A stretch of DNA of 34,481 nt from an uncultured Muribaculaceae bacterium (lineage in GTDB: Bacteria; Bacteroidota; Bacteroidia; Bacteroidales; Muribaculaceae), in contig CAJTWL010000023.1 in NCBI GenBank assembly GCA_910579845.1, forward strand, positions 1-34,481. Reading direction: 5' to 3'. Shown here piece by piece: positions 9,198 to 17,124 of this stretch. The position numbers and the translations under genes are program-made. The notes under the pieces were generated by a model that did not search any database, was not told the origin of the DNA, and worked only from the letters and a program-made list of their open reading frames with translations. How positions within the stretch are numbered: position 1 is the stretch's first letter; each line of letters opens with the position of its first letter.

Positions 9198-10445
9198 TTA
9201 TCTCATTTTTATTTTCTTGCGGTTGTTGTATTCGCTGAGATCGGACTTCACAACCTTTTCGCCCGGATGCAAGCCGGCTTTCACTTCGATATAATCGAAA
9301 TTCCCTTCTCCAAGAACCACGTCACGACGCTCCAGCGAGTTGTCACCGGTGTCGACAAACATAATGTAGCTTCCCGGACCATGATAGAATGAGCCATTCG
9401 GAATCCTTGTCACATCTGTCCTGACATCGAAAAGGACATTTATGTCGGCTCTTGTTCCGGCCCTGAGAGAATGTGAGCTGTCATTGTCGAGAATGACAGT
9501 GAATGATATCACTCCGTTTTTTGACTGAGGGGTTATGTTGCCGATTTTACCTGTTACTGTTTCTTTCCCTACCCTTACGTTCACTTCTCCTCCGTGGGAT
9601 AATTTGTCGGCATTGGTTTCGGGTATTTGGGCAGATATCTTAAAGTGACCGAGGTCTGAAAGTACGGCTAAGCGTTCTCCTGCCGAGATGCTTGTTCCCA
9701 GTGAAGAGTTGAGATATGTCAGGGTCGCTTTTGCCGGAGCCTTTATACGTGCGTCCTCAAGTGTGCGCCGTTTCTCCTGGAGGTTCTTGGTGGTGATCCC
9801 CTCTTCAAGTTCCTTGGTCTTGCGGGCTGCCTCGTGGCTTAGTTTCTCATTGTCCAACTGCTTGCGGAGCTGGGCAAGTTCCAGCAAGGCTGTTTTATAA
9901 GCCAGTTCGGCTTCGCGTACTCTGTCGCCCGTGCCGCTTCCTATGCTGTCAAGATGCCGCTCGTTGGCGGTCTCGGTCTTCAGACGTGTAACCGACATCT
10001 CTTTCGCTTTAATTTGCATTTCGAGATTTGTAAGATATGTGCGGCTGGCAAGAATGGTCTGTTGGGTGTCGTAATTTTTCATCATCCGCTGGTCTGCGAG
10101 GTTCTGAAGTTCTGTCTCCTCACTGATCAGATCGAGTTTCATCAATGACTGCCCCGCCTCAACATTGTCTCCTTCATGACAATATATCTCCAGTATCTTG
10201 GTTGAGACAGGTGAGGTTATGGTCATTTCATATGCCGGCACAACCTTGCCGGATGCATCGGCAGAGGTTTCTACTGTCCCTTTCTCTACGTTCATAAAGT
10301 CGAGGTTGTCCTTTTTTATAGAAGGCGCCATGAGCGAAGCTATGAGGATAATTCCTGCGAATATGACAGCCACCGGTATGCTGATCCGTAGCGCTCTTTT
10401 CAGTTTGCGCTTTTTCTGTTCCTTAATTGATATCTCTCTGTCCAT
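9198..10445 (-). CDS. HlyD/RND-type periplasmic adaptor of the ABC exporter
   Basis: The 415-residue membrane-fusion protein has a cytoplasmic basic N-tail and one TM (about 20-42). A barrel-sandwich (lipoyl) half follows (about 56-110, with YCHEGDNVEAGQSLMKLD), then a long coiled-coil hairpin (about 112-235, rich in Leu, Glu and Lys), the second lipoyl half and a beta-barrel. It bridges the FtsX-type permeases and the TolC-like channel, as MacA does. It is the first gene of the operon. Its ATG lies 31 bp downstream of a sigma54-like promoter. Confidence 0.9.
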   Translation of the reverse strand: MDREISIKEQKKRKLKRALRISIPVAVIFAGIILIASLMAPSIKKDNLDFMNVEKGTVETSADASGKVVPAYEMTITSPVSTKILEIYCHEGDNVEAGQSLMKLDLISEETELQNLADQRMMKNYDTQQTILASRTYLTNLEMQIKAKEMSVTRLKTETANERHLDSIGSGTGDRVREAELAYKTALLELAQLRKQLDNEKLSHEAARKTKELEEGITTKNLQEKRRTLEDARIKAPAKATLTYLNSSLGTSISAGERLAVLSDLGHFKISAQIPETNADKLSHGGEVNVRVGKETVTGKIGNITPQSKNGVISFTVILDNDSSHSLRAGTRADINVLFDVRTDVTRIPNGSFYHGPGSYIMFVDTGDNSLERRDVVLGEGNFDYIEVKAGLHPGEKVVKSDLSEYNNRKKIKMR

Positions 10446-10476
10446 GATTAATGTAGGATGATTCTATAAAAAAAAG

Positions 10477-10492
10477 AACATTATGCGTGCCA
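10477..10492 (-). promoter_or_regulatory. sigma54-like -24/-12 promoter of the efflux operon
   Basis: On the minus strand the site reads TGGCACGCATAATGTT. The -24 box TGGCACG is perfect against TGGCACG-N4-TTGCW. The -12 box is weaker (ATGTT: the G is kept at correct spacing, C is replaced by T). It lies 31 bp upstream of the adaptor ATG, and the operon it would serve encodes a sigma54 activator. Confidence 0.6.
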
Positions 10493-10537
10493 AAATTACA
10501 AATGTGTGTTAATCAGGATGATAATATTTTTTATTGG

Positions 10538-10553
10538 TGTCCGAATACGGACA
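10538..10553. promoter_or_regulatory. candidate upstream activator site (palindrome)
   Basis: TGTCCGAATACGGACA is a 16-bp inverted repeat (TGTCCG-N4-CGGACA). Its centre is about 55 bp upstream of the -24 box, which is the normal place and size for an enhancer of an NtrC-type activator. I infer that it binds the regulator encoded at 3014-4357. Confidence 0.5.
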
Positions 10554-10582
10554 ACGGATAATATTTCGTACATCCATAAGTA

Positions 10583-10624
10583 TAGAAGTTGCATGAGTCT
10601 TTTCAGAAACTCATGCAACTTCTA
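10583..10624. terminator. perfect 16-bp hairpin after the redox operon
   Basis: TAGAAGTTGCATGAGT (10583-10598) pairs perfectly with ACTCATGCAACTTCTA (10609-10624) around a 10-nt loop. It lies 37 bp beyond the last gene of the leftward redox operon and before the efflux promoter, so it probably isolates the two. Neither side has a strong U-run, so termination may be inefficient, or the stem may protect the 3' end. Confidence 0.55.
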
Positions 10625-10660
10625 AATTGTAATTTATGAATTGCAGCTGTGGAATAACTT

Positions 10661-11476
10661 TTATTTTAGTTTGTAGTATTCTTCATCAGTCACAGGTTCA
10701 AGCCATTCGTTGGAGGCGTTCTCGCCCGGTATCTCAAATGCAAGATGTGCAAACCAACTGTCGGTGGCAGCTCCATGCCAGTGTTTTACATTTGCTGTAA
10801 TATGGATGACCGTGCCGGGCAATATCTCCTGTGTGGGTTTCCCTTCTTCCTGATACCAGCCACGTCCGGCGACACCTACGAGCATCTGACCGCCTCCGCT
10901 GGTGGCGCGATGTATGTGCCAGTTGTTGCGGCAACCCGGCTCAAAGGTGACATTTGAGAACGGTATCTGCGACTCGGAGATGCGGGCGAGATAACTGTTG
11001 CCTTGAAAGTATTTGGCGTATGCCGTGTTCGGTTCGCCTATCGGGAATATCATAGAACGTTGGAACGCTGCTTTAGCATCATCACCCTTGACATCGTCGT
11101 TCCACACATTTTTTGCAAGGTTGAACGCCGCCCATGCTTTAGGCCACCCGGCATAAAACGCTATATGAGTGATTATTTCCGCTATCTCGGTGCGGGTTAT
11201 ACCGTTCTTTTTCGCCTCCTGAAGATGGTAGGTCAACGAATTGTCGGTGATGCCTTGCGATATAAGTGAGGTCACTGTCACAAGGCTGCGGTCACGCAGC
11301 GAAAGGAGGTCGTTGCGGCTCCATACCTCACCAAAAAGAATGTCATCATTGAGATGTGCGAACTCAGGGGCAAAATCTCCGAGTTGCTGACGCCCTGCGG
11401 TCTGAACTATTTTTTGCTGAGCCATAATGGTTACAGTTAAGAGGTTAAATAATATGATTATAACTGTTTTTTTCAT
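10661..11476 (-). CDS. exported carboxymuconolactone decarboxylase-cupin fusion
   Basis: The 271 residues begin with a Sec signal peptide (MKKTVIIILFNLLTVTIMAQ). Residues about 30-130 form a CMD domain of the gamma-carboxymuconolactone decarboxylase kind (ITHIAFYAGWPKAWAAFNLA). It lacks the CxxC pair of AhpD peroxidase relatives, so redox chemistry through thiols is unlikely. Residues about 165-255 are a cupin with metal-binding WHIH and later H-W-H residues. Its start overlaps the flavin reductase stop by 4 bp. It is the last gene of the nine-gene operon. The cupin half closely resembles the stand-alone cupin at 14431-14889. The exact substrate is unknown. Confidence 0.82.
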   Translation of the reverse strand: MKKTVIIILFNLLTVTIMAQQKIVQTAGRQQLGDFAPEFAHLNDDILFGEVWSRNDLLSLRDRSLVTVTSLISQGITDNSLTYHLQEAKKNGITRTEIAEIITHIAFYAGWPKAWAAFNLAKNVWNDDVKGDDAKAAFQRSMIFPIGEPNTAYAKYFQGNSYLARISESQIPFSNVTFEPGCRNNWHIHRATSGGGQMLVGVAGRGWYQEEGKPTQEILPGTVIHITANVKHWHGAATDSWFAHLAFEIPGENASNEWLEPVTDEEYYKLK

Positions 11477-12453
11477 TTGATGAAGTTGTTGAGTTGATTA
11501 TCAGGATTTACTACATTCTGGTCGGACAAAACAAGGTCTTTGACCATGTGGAGTGTACCTTGTTTGTATTTCTGGAAATGGGGCGACGCTATATGTGAAC
11601 GATAAGTCTCCTGACTGGCATACGTTTCAAGGATTGTCACCATACATGGATTGTCTTTCTCCTGCACGGCGTACATGGTCAGCACTCCCGGTTCTGTCCG
11701 CAAGGAAATCTCTCCGACCTCTTTAGCATATTCAAGATATTCATCAAGATACTGAGGATAGACTTCAATTTTTGACAATCGGACTATGCCGTCGGTCTGC
11801 ATCGGCTGTTTAGCACACATTGACGGCTTCCGGTCAAGATTAAGGCATTTTCCGATAACCTCCCCTGTGGCAAGATAAGAATATGTCGGAAACTCGAACA
11901 ATACGGGTTTCAGTCGTGCATAATCAATATGCCCTTTGTCATCAAGCATATCATTCGCAACATAGGTATTGACCACTGAACAGACAAAATTGTCAAAACC
12001 GGGAGATTCAAACGTATCCACCACATCACACTCCATTGTCAATGGAGATACGTCGATAACCGGCGATCCGTTTTCTCCGAGATGGTAATCGAATACACCG
12101 GACTTGTCAACATCAGCTCCGCTGACGCTGCCCACATAATCGGCATCCGGCAGCATTTCACGACTGACAAGATTGATTGACAATTTACCGGATTTCTTTA
12201 TACCGGAATTGGTATAATGCTTATTGCTCATGCTCACGAGTATCCTGTCATGGCCAATTATTCCCACATGGGCCACTATAAGCCAGTTGATTTTATTATT
12301 GACTTCCGCCCCTATTACCGTTACCGGCATTGGATATAGGGCAAGCCTGTTTCCTATATTTGTCTTTTCCATCGTTATGTTTGTTTGCGCATCGGCACAT
12401 AAGGCGGCAATTCCTATGACCATTGCAACGGTTAAGTATTTGAACAATCTCAT
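11473..12453 (-). CDS. exported flavin reductase-like protein with C-terminal ABM domain
   Basis: The start is set at the ATG at 12453, which begins a clear signal peptide (MRLFKYLTVAMVIGIAALCA DAQ) and leaves 7 bp after the amidohydrolase stop. The longer frame to 12525 would overlap that gene and mask the signal. Residues about 30-215 are a flavin reductase/FMN-binding split-barrel-like domain (NRLALYPMPVTVIGAEVN, LPDADYVGS-type segment). Residues about 235-320 are an antibiotic biosynthesis monooxygenase (ABM) dimeric alpha-beta barrel (VRLSKIEVYPQYLDEYLEYA, GVLTMYAVQEKDNP). The pairing of the two domains in one exported chain suggests a self-contained oxidoreductase acting on quinone-like or aromatic compounds; this is inference. 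Confidence 0.75.
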   Translation of the reverse strand: MRLFKYLTVAMVIGIAALCADAQTNITMEKTNIGNRLALYPMPVTVIGAEVNNKINWLIVAHVGIIGHDRILVSMSNKHYTNSGIKKSGKLSINLVSREMLPDADYVGSVSGADVDKSGVFDYHLGENGSPVIDVSPLTMECDVVDTFESPGFDNFVCSVVNTYVANDMLDDKGHIDYARLKPVLFEFPTYSYLATGEVIGKCLNLDRKPSMCAKQPMQTDGIVRLSKIEVYPQYLDEYLEYAKEVGEISLRTEPGVLTMYAVQEKDNPCMVTILETYASQETYRSHIASPHFQKYKQGTLHMVKDLVLSDQNVVNPDNQLNNFIK

Positions 12454-12460
12454 TATCTTA

Positions 12461-13465
12461 TTATTTGAACAATTTTTCGGCATTGCCGGAGAATATGTCA
12501 GAAATATATGGTGACAACATATCATTGTGCTTAATATTCTCTTTCAGGCTCTCCTTACCTGAAGACAACACCTTGGCAGGTTGGTACGGAAAGTCAGATC
12601 CGTATAGCAGATGTTCGGGTGTGGTAATTGTAAGCAATGATTCCATAACATCGGGTGTGGCACCTCCGGCGAGGTCGTAGTAGAGGTTCTCAAGGTTTTT
12701 ATCCCAGTCTATCTTACCCATTATACCTTTGCCGACCATTGCTTTGTGTATATTCTTCATTCTCGGAATAGCCAACGGAAGAAAGGAGCCGCAGTGAGGT
12801 ATTACAAACTTTATATTTGGATAGCGGCTTGGAACATTGTGGGTTATCATGTTCACAACAGCACGGGTGGTTTCAGCGGGATATTCATATACGGCAAGAG
12901 GGGTGGCGGATATTATACTGTCGTTGACCGGTGTCGGTCTATGGGGATGCAGAACCACAACAGCGTTCCGCTCGTTCAAAACCTCCATCAACGGGTCAAG
13001 TTCAGCGGCACCAAGATATTGCCCCCGGCTGTTTGTCGCAAGTTTTATGCCATCCGCACCGAGTGTGTCAAGGGCATATACAGCCTCCTCAATAGATGCT
13101 TTGACATCGGGCAGCGGCAGCGAGGCGCAAAACATGAATTTGCCGGGATAAGCCTTTTTTATTCCTGCGGTTTTTTCATTATATTCGCGTATTATCCTTC
13201 TACATTCCGCTATATCTCCATAATACGGCTGCGGTGCCGGCATTGAGAGAACGGAAGTCCGAATGCCTGCGTCTTTCATGAAGCTGAGATGAGAGTCAAT
13301 ATCCCATTGAGGCAGAGGATATGTTTCCTCCATAGACATGCCCTTTGATTCAAGGAATTCCACAAATTCCGGAAATACATTGTGACAGTGGATATCAATG
13401 GCCGTTTGTGTGTTGCCATTAAGTGTTGCCATGATGGATACCAATATGAATAACATCCTGTTCAT
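12461..13465 (-). CDS. exported amidohydrolase-family (ACMSD-like) hydrolase/decarboxylase
   Basis: The 334 residues have a short signal peptide (MNRMLFILVSIMATLNGNTQ). They form an amidohydrolase TIM barrel of the ACMSD/2,3-dihydroxybenzoate decarboxylase group. Visible metal-site residues are HxH (DIHCH, H26 and H28), H173/H175 in VLHPHRP, H224 in PHCGS, and the terminal Asp in GSDFPY (D291). All are intact, so activity is expected. Family members decarboxylate or hydrolyse aromatic-ring cleavage products in the cytoplasm, so export is unusual. The gene lies 6 bp after the aldo/keto reductase stop. Confidence 0.82.
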   Translation of the reverse strand: MNRMLFILVSIMATLNGNTQTAIDIHCHNVFPEFVEFLESKGMSMEETYPLPQWDIDSHLSFMKDAGIRTSVLSMPAPQPYYGDIAECRRIIREYNEKTAGIKKAYPGKFMFCASLPLPDVKASIEEAVYALDTLGADGIKLATNSRGQYLGAAELDPLMEVLNERNAVVVLHPHRPTPVNDSIISATPLAVYEYPAETTRAVVNMITHNVPSRYPNIKFVIPHCGSFLPLAIPRMKNIHKAMVGKGIMGKIDWDKNLENLYYDLAGGATPDVMESLLTITTPEHLLYGSDFPYQPAKVLSSGKESLKENIKHNDMLSPYISDIFSGNAEKLFK

Positions 13466-13471
13466 ATCATA

Positions 13472-14416
13472 TCAATCCATTGGGTTCTCCCAAGAGCCAC
13501 GAGTGTCAACGCCCGCACCATCCGCTACTTTTTCAAGAGTCAGGATGTCATCTGCCTCCAACGGCACTTTCATCGCCATTGCCGTGTCATCGACCTGCGA
13601 GATTTTTGTCACACCGATAATAGGTGTCGTACCTTTGGCTATAGCCCATGCAATTGCCACCTGTGCAGGAGAAAGTCCGTATTTGTTTCCTATAGCCCTC
13701 ATCGCTGAAACAAGGTCTTCTATCCGCTCCAGCATCGGGTTGTATGTGTGTCCGCGCTGACTTCCGACAGGGAGAGGATGCTGCGTGTCATATTTGCCGC
13801 TTATCGCGCCTTGCTCAAGCACCATATATGCCCAGAAACTCAGGCCGTTTTCTTTACAGTAATCGAGAATACCGGCTTTCTCCGAAGAACGGTATAAAAG
13901 ACTGTAATGATTCTGCACGGCGGAAAGATTTACGCCATCAGCCGAAAGTATGTCCTGCGCCCTTCTGATTTGGTCGAGATTGTGGTTGGACACTCCTATG
14001 CTCCTTATCTTTCCAGACTTTACCAGCGGCGCAATATACGGAGTCCATTTCTCCACATCGGCCGGATTATGGATCCAGTACATATCCACATAGTCCGTTC
14101 CGAGCCTTTTTAAGCTGCCTTCAAGCATATCCGCAACGGGATTTGCCGAAATTTCCGCTATTTGTGGCGTGAATTTGGTAGAGAGATATATGCTCTCACG
14201 TTCAACATTCCTGACAAAAGAGCCGAGGATATTTTCAGATGCCCCCATGCCGTACACAAAGGCGGTATCCCATCCGTAAAGTCCCTTGCGCATTGCCTCA
14301 TTGAAAACGGATTCAAGGTCGGTTTCCTCAAGTCGGTTTCCAAATATCTGGTCACCGCCGACAGCTCCGCTACCCCATGACCATATGCCCAAAATGATTG
14401 ATGGTTGATTTTCCAT
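13472..14416 (-). CDS. aldo/keto reductase
   Basis: The 314-residue NADPH-dependent TIM-barrel reductase has the catalytic tetrad visible as D50, Y55, K81 and H116 (YGWDTAFVYG, STKF, YWIHNP) and the nucleotide-binding end GVTKISQVDDTAMAM. There is no signal peptide, so it works in the cytoplasm, unlike most of its operon partners. It resembles the YajO/Tas-like group that reduces aldehydes and ketones. Spacing is 14 bp after the cupin stop. Confidence 0.9.
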   Translation of the reverse strand: MENQPSIILGIWSWGSGAVGGDQIFGNRLEETDLESVFNEAMRKGLYGWDTAFVYGMGASENILGSFVRNVERESIYLSTKFTPQIAEISANPVADMLEGSLKRLGTDYVDMYWIHNPADVEKWTPYIAPLVKSGKIRSIGVSNHNLDQIRRAQDILSADGVNLSAVQNHYSLLYRSSEKAGILDYCKENGLSFWAYMVLEQGAISGKYDTQHPLPVGSQRGHTYNPMLERIEDLVSAMRAIGNKYGLSPAQVAIAWAIAKGTTPIIGVTKISQVDDTAMAMKVPLEADDILTLEKVADGAGVDTRGSWENPMD

Positions 14417-14430
14417 TGGATGATATGTTT

Positions 14431-14889
14431 TCAGTTGTTATATTCTTTTTCGCTCACTGCCCGCAGCTGCACCACATGGCTCTCCACTGCGTGTTCTGTC
14501 ACTGTGAGGCATACCAGCGGTTTGAACGGGGTAGCCCCATTCCAATGACGGATGTTCGCTTTTGACACGATGACGTCGCCTTTCTTTATAAGGCGTTTCG
14601 GGGAACCCTCCTCTTGATAGAACCCTTCTCCGTCAAGCACCAGCAAAGTCTGCTCTGCATTTGGATGGTAATGCCAATAATTACGGCTTCCGGGAGAAAA
14701 TCTAAAATGGGTGATCATAGTGTTTCCACTCTCTTTCAACATTGAGAGTTTGACTTCTCCTGTGTTGCTTGCATCCGAAGCCATAGCCTCTGCCGGGAAA
14801 ATCAGGCAGTTGTTGTCTATTTCAGATTGTGCCGTTGCCATACCGAAAGTGAATGCCAAATGCAACACCGCTATTATTAGTGTCTTCAT
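14431..14889 (-). CDS. exported single-domain cupin
   Basis: The 152 residues have a signal peptide (MKTLIIAVLHLAFTFGMATA). They form one cupin barrel with motif 1 FSPGSRNYWHYHPNAEQTL and motif 2 GDVIVSKANIRHWNGA, keeping the His and Glu-like metal ligands. The sequence parallels the C-terminal half of the CMD-cupin fusion at 10661-11476 (GRGWYQEEGKPTQ against GEGFYQEEGSPKR), suggesting duplication within the operon. The function is unknown; it may be a metal-dependent isomerase or dioxygenase-like enzyme or a binding protein. Confidence 0.8.
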   Translation of the reverse strand: MKTLIIAVLHLAFTFGMATAQSEIDNNCLIFPAEAMASDASNTGEVKLSMLKESGNTMITHFRFSPGSRNYWHYHPNAEQTLLVLDGEGFYQEEGSPKRLIKKGDVIVSKANIRHWNGATPFKPLVCLTVTEHAVESHVVQLRAVSEKEYNN

Positions 14890-14897
14890 TGTCCTGA

Positions 14898-15629
14898 TTA
14901 TATAATAATCTTCCTTGAGATTTTCTTACTGCCGGTTATATAACTGACGATATATATACCACTCGGTAAATTCAATTTGTCAGGTATAAGTTGACCTGAC
15001 AAATTGAATATTGAGATTTCCGAGGCGGCCAGATCCATCGGGATAGACTCAACACCGGCGATGTTTTCGTACCCTATGCTGTTTAGCCATGTGGAAATCA
15101 TCGAGGCGGCATTCGAGGTCTGCGACGAGCGAATCCAAAGGCTCGGCGACAAGAAATTTCCACCGGGTATAAGCCGCTTTGCATCTGCCTCCACTCCCGA
15201 TATGCCACTGCTTGCGCTCGACACTATCAGCCCGATATTTTTACCGGCCATTTTTGAGCCGTTGTTGAAGAGGAAAGTCTGTAACGGTGCTGCCATATTG
15301 CTCCACCAGAGAGGAGCCCCGATTATTACAGTATCGTAGCTGTCGAAGTCCACCTCAACAGGGTCTATCGCCGGATAAGACGATGCATCATCAGGATTGG
15401 CGCGTATGGCGGCAATCTGCGCGCTGCCTATCGCGTAGTTGTTTGCCGCATAGTCCAACCCTTTTTCAGCCGGCTCAATACGGATTACATCGGTTTCAAT
15501 CTGCGACCGGAGAACTGTAACGATACTGTGGACATTGTTGGTGTAGCTGTAATAGACCACCAGCGTTTTTGCGGAAATCGCCATATATGAAACGGCAATT
15601 ATCGCCAATGAGAGAAGTATTCTTTTCAT
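14898..15629 (-). CDS. exported flavodoxin with type IX-like C-terminal tail
   Basis: The 243 residues begin with a signal peptide (MKRILLSLAIIAVSYMAISA). Residues about 21-190 are a flavodoxin_4-type fold: strand LVVYY, phosphate loop SYTNN (28-32) and IIGAPLWWSNMAAPLQTFL. The last ~40 residues (ISIFNLSGQLIPD then LPSGIYIVSY and KKISRKIII) have the Por-secretion-tail pattern, used in Bacteroidetes for T9SS export and surface attachment. Flavodoxins are normally cytoplasmic electron carriers; a signal plus tail implies an envelope or surface location. It lies 8 bp upstream of the cupin gene. FMN binding and export are inferred from sequence only. Confidence 0.8.
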   Translation of the reverse strand: MKRILLSLAIIAVSYMAISAKTLVVYYSYTNNVHSIVTVLRSQIETDVIRIEPAEKGLDYAANNYAIGSAQIAAIRANPDDASSYPAIDPVEVDFDSYDTVIIGAPLWWSNMAAPLQTFLFNNGSKMAGKNIGLIVSSASSGISGVEADAKRLIPGGNFLSPSLWIRSSQTSNAASMISTWLNSIGYENIAGVESIPMDLAASEISIFNLSGQLIPDKLNLPSGIYIVSYITGSKKISRKIII

Positions 15630-15638
15630 ATTCCTGTA

Positions 15639-16199
15639 TTATATTGTCTTTATGAATTTTGCCGGAACACCGCCTACAACCGTATTTTCGGGAACATCCT
15701 TTGTCACAACCGCACCGGCGGCAATGACCGCGTTATCTCCGATGGTCACCCCTTGCAGTATTGTGGCATTGGAACCAACCCATACATTTTTCCCTAAAAC
15801 GATTGGAGCGGGATAGGTGTGTTTTCGGGTTTCAGGTGACAGACCGTGATTGAGGGTGGCGAAGACCACATTATGCCCTATCTGACAGCCGTCGCCGATA
15901 GTTATCCCGCCATGATCCTGAAAATGGCAGCAGGCGTTGATAAACACGTTTTCTCCAATCGTAATATTTTTACCGAAATCACTGTAAAACGGAGGAAATA
16001 CCCGCAGGGTGTCAGGCACCTTATATCCCATAAGTGCAGATAGTAACCCTCTGACTTCGGTGGGGGTGTGATACGAACCGTTCAGTTCAAACGTAACACG
16101 CCTTGCCTCGTCGCTTTTTTCATCCATAAAGCGGTGGATCTCATCAGTGTCAAGAGCCTTGCGGGTTTTGACAAACGCTTTGAATTTTTCTATCGTCAT
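15639..16199 (-). CDS. sugar O-acetyltransferase, left-handed beta-helix (maltose/galactoside type)
   Basis: The 186 residues have the N-terminal Mac-domain helix region, then hexapeptide repeats (ITIGENVFINACCHFQDHGG, ITIGDGCQIGHNV, GVTIGDNAVIAAGAVV). The catalytic His is H118 in ATLNHGLSP. The end GGVPAKFIK is typical. It is cytoplasmic and uses acetyl-CoA on a sugar or a related small acceptor. Its start overlaps the stop of the cyclophilin-like lipoprotein gene by 4 bp. Its place in a redox operon suggests that acetylation detoxifies a small molecule, but this is conjecture. Confidence 0.88.
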   Translation of the reverse strand: MTIEKFKAFVKTRKALDTDEIHRFMDEKSDEARRVTFELNGSYHTPTEVRGLLSALMGYKVPDTLRVFPPFYSDFGKNITIGENVFINACCHFQDHGGITIGDGCQIGHNVVFATLNHGLSPETRKHTYPAPIVLGKNVWVGSNATILQGVTIGDNAVIAAGAVVTKDVPENTVVGGVPAKFIKTI

Positions 16200-16699
16200 T
16201 TTTCCGATACCTTAAATGTGACTTTAATATCTCCGTCAACGCTAAGATGATTTATGCCGTTACCGTCAATATGCCCGATTTTAATCAAATCATCGCTGTG
16301 CTGCCATTCCTTGCAGAAAATAGCCACGTTGCCCCACGGTGCATAGATTGTAATATCGCCCGGAACGGGGGCGCAACCGTGAGGCTCGCCATTCAAGGTC
16401 AATGCCGGTTTCGGGTAAAATATCTTTTCGGTAGTGTTATTGAAGTCGTTGAGCGTTATCTCCAACGGCAGCCGTGAAAGCAAATCCTTTGCCGCCGCGT
16501 TATCCTCCATAGTGACAGGAAACGCTTTTCCATCTATAATTATTTCCATTTTTCCAACGGTTTTGTTTTCTGTGTCATCCGAAGGTTTGCTGTTTTCTTC
16601 AGATTGCTCCGGAAGCATCGGATCTTCATTATGTTCATTGCAAGCTGTGCAATAAAAAGTTGTGAATATAAGCACAGTAATCGTTGCCAAATTTTTCAT
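16196..16699 (-). CDS. cyclophilin-like-fold lipoprotein
   Basis: The 167 residues have a lipoprotein signal with Cys20 (TFYCTAC), an acidic Ser/Glu/Asp-rich linker (about 21-50) and a cyclophilin-like domain (about 50-165). The domain's typical elements are visible: DNAAAKDLLSRLPLEI, APVPGDITIYAPWGNVAIF, and DDLIKIGHIDG. Such domains are often encoded beside flavodoxin, aldo/keto reductase and cupin genes, as here. No peptidyl-prolyl isomerase activity should be assumed. It is the second gene of the operon, 23 bp after the small unknown gene. Confidence 0.82.
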   Translation of the reverse strand: MKNLATITVLIFTTFYCTACNEHNEDPMLPEQSEENSKPSDDTENKTVGKMEIIIDGKAFPVTMEDNAAAKDLLSRLPLEITLNDFNNTTEKIFYPKPALTLNGEPHGCAPVPGDITIYAPWGNVAIFCKEWQHSDDLIKIGHIDGNGINHLSVDGDIKVTFKVSEK

Positions 16700-16722
16700 A
16701 TTCTTGGTTTGTTTATGGAAGC

Positions 16723-16962
16723 CTAAAATCTCTTTGAGAATTCAACTTTTGATGGGCGTATACCCATATCCCTGAAAATCTCCATTTCATTGGGCGTTAG
16801 CCGAAATTCAGGTTTCCCTTCATTTGGGGTTACAGTTATTATGCCCTCCTGTTTTAAGAATCGATCTATAACTCGGTTTGGGGTAGTGTGGTATCGCTGT
16901 GCCAGATAGTCAACTACCTCATCTTCACAAATATTTTCGGGTAAAACAATTTTACTTTCCAT
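16723..16962 (-). CDS. small unknown protein, first gene of the redox operon
   Basis: The 79 residues run from the ATG at 16962. The frame is open much further upstream (to 17442) but that part runs through the divergent araC gene and its promoter, so it is a shadow. The N-terminal half is helical and HTH-like (CEDEVVDYLAQRYHTTPNRV, IDRFLKQEG); the C-terminal half contains FRLTPNEMEIFRDMGIRPS. I do not recognise the family. The size, helix content and first position suggest a small DNA- or protein-binding partner. Only 23 bp separate it from the next gene. Confidence 0.65.
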   Translation of the reverse strand: MESKIVLPENICEDEVVDYLAQRYHTTPNRVIDRFLKQEGIITVTPNEGKPEFRLTPNEMEIFRDMGIRPSKVEFSKRF

Positions 16963-16983
16963 ATTTATAAAATTTTGATGTTG

Positions 16984-16991
16984 CAAAATTA
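16984..16991 (-). promoter_or_regulatory. -7 element for the redox operon
   Basis: On the minus strand TAATTTTG matches TAnnTTTG 22 bp upstream of the ATG at 16962. No TTTG is found 19-20 nt further up, which would fit a promoter that depends on an activator such as the divergent AraC protein. Confidence 0.45.
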
Positions 16992-17023
16992 CTGCCACAT
17001 AATTGCATCGGCGTTTCACAATA

Positions 17024-17052
17024 ACGGAATACCGTACCAATTTTACGGATAT
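17024..17052. promoter_or_regulatory. candidate AraC operator: two ACGGA(A/T) repeats 21 bp apart
   Basis: ACGGAATA (17024-17031) and ACGGATAT (17045-17052) are direct repeats exactly 21 bp, or two helical turns, apart. This is the usual layout for AraC-family sites. The first copy is also part of a small palindrome ACGG-AATA-CCGT (17024-17035). The pair lies between the two divergent promoters. Confidence 0.4.
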
Positions 17053-17066
17053 ACACCTCACTCTGT

Positions 17067-17097
17067 TTTGTCGGTTGTAATGAAATCGGTATCTTTG
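17067..17097 (+). promoter_or_regulatory. Bacteroidetes promoter of the araC-type gene
   Basis: TTTG (17067-17070), a 19-nt spacer and TATCTTTG (17090-17097) match the consensus perfectly, 27 bp before the ATG at 17125. Confidence 0.75.
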
Positions 17098-17124
17098 CAA
17101 CTGTAAATCAATACCGCACATTAA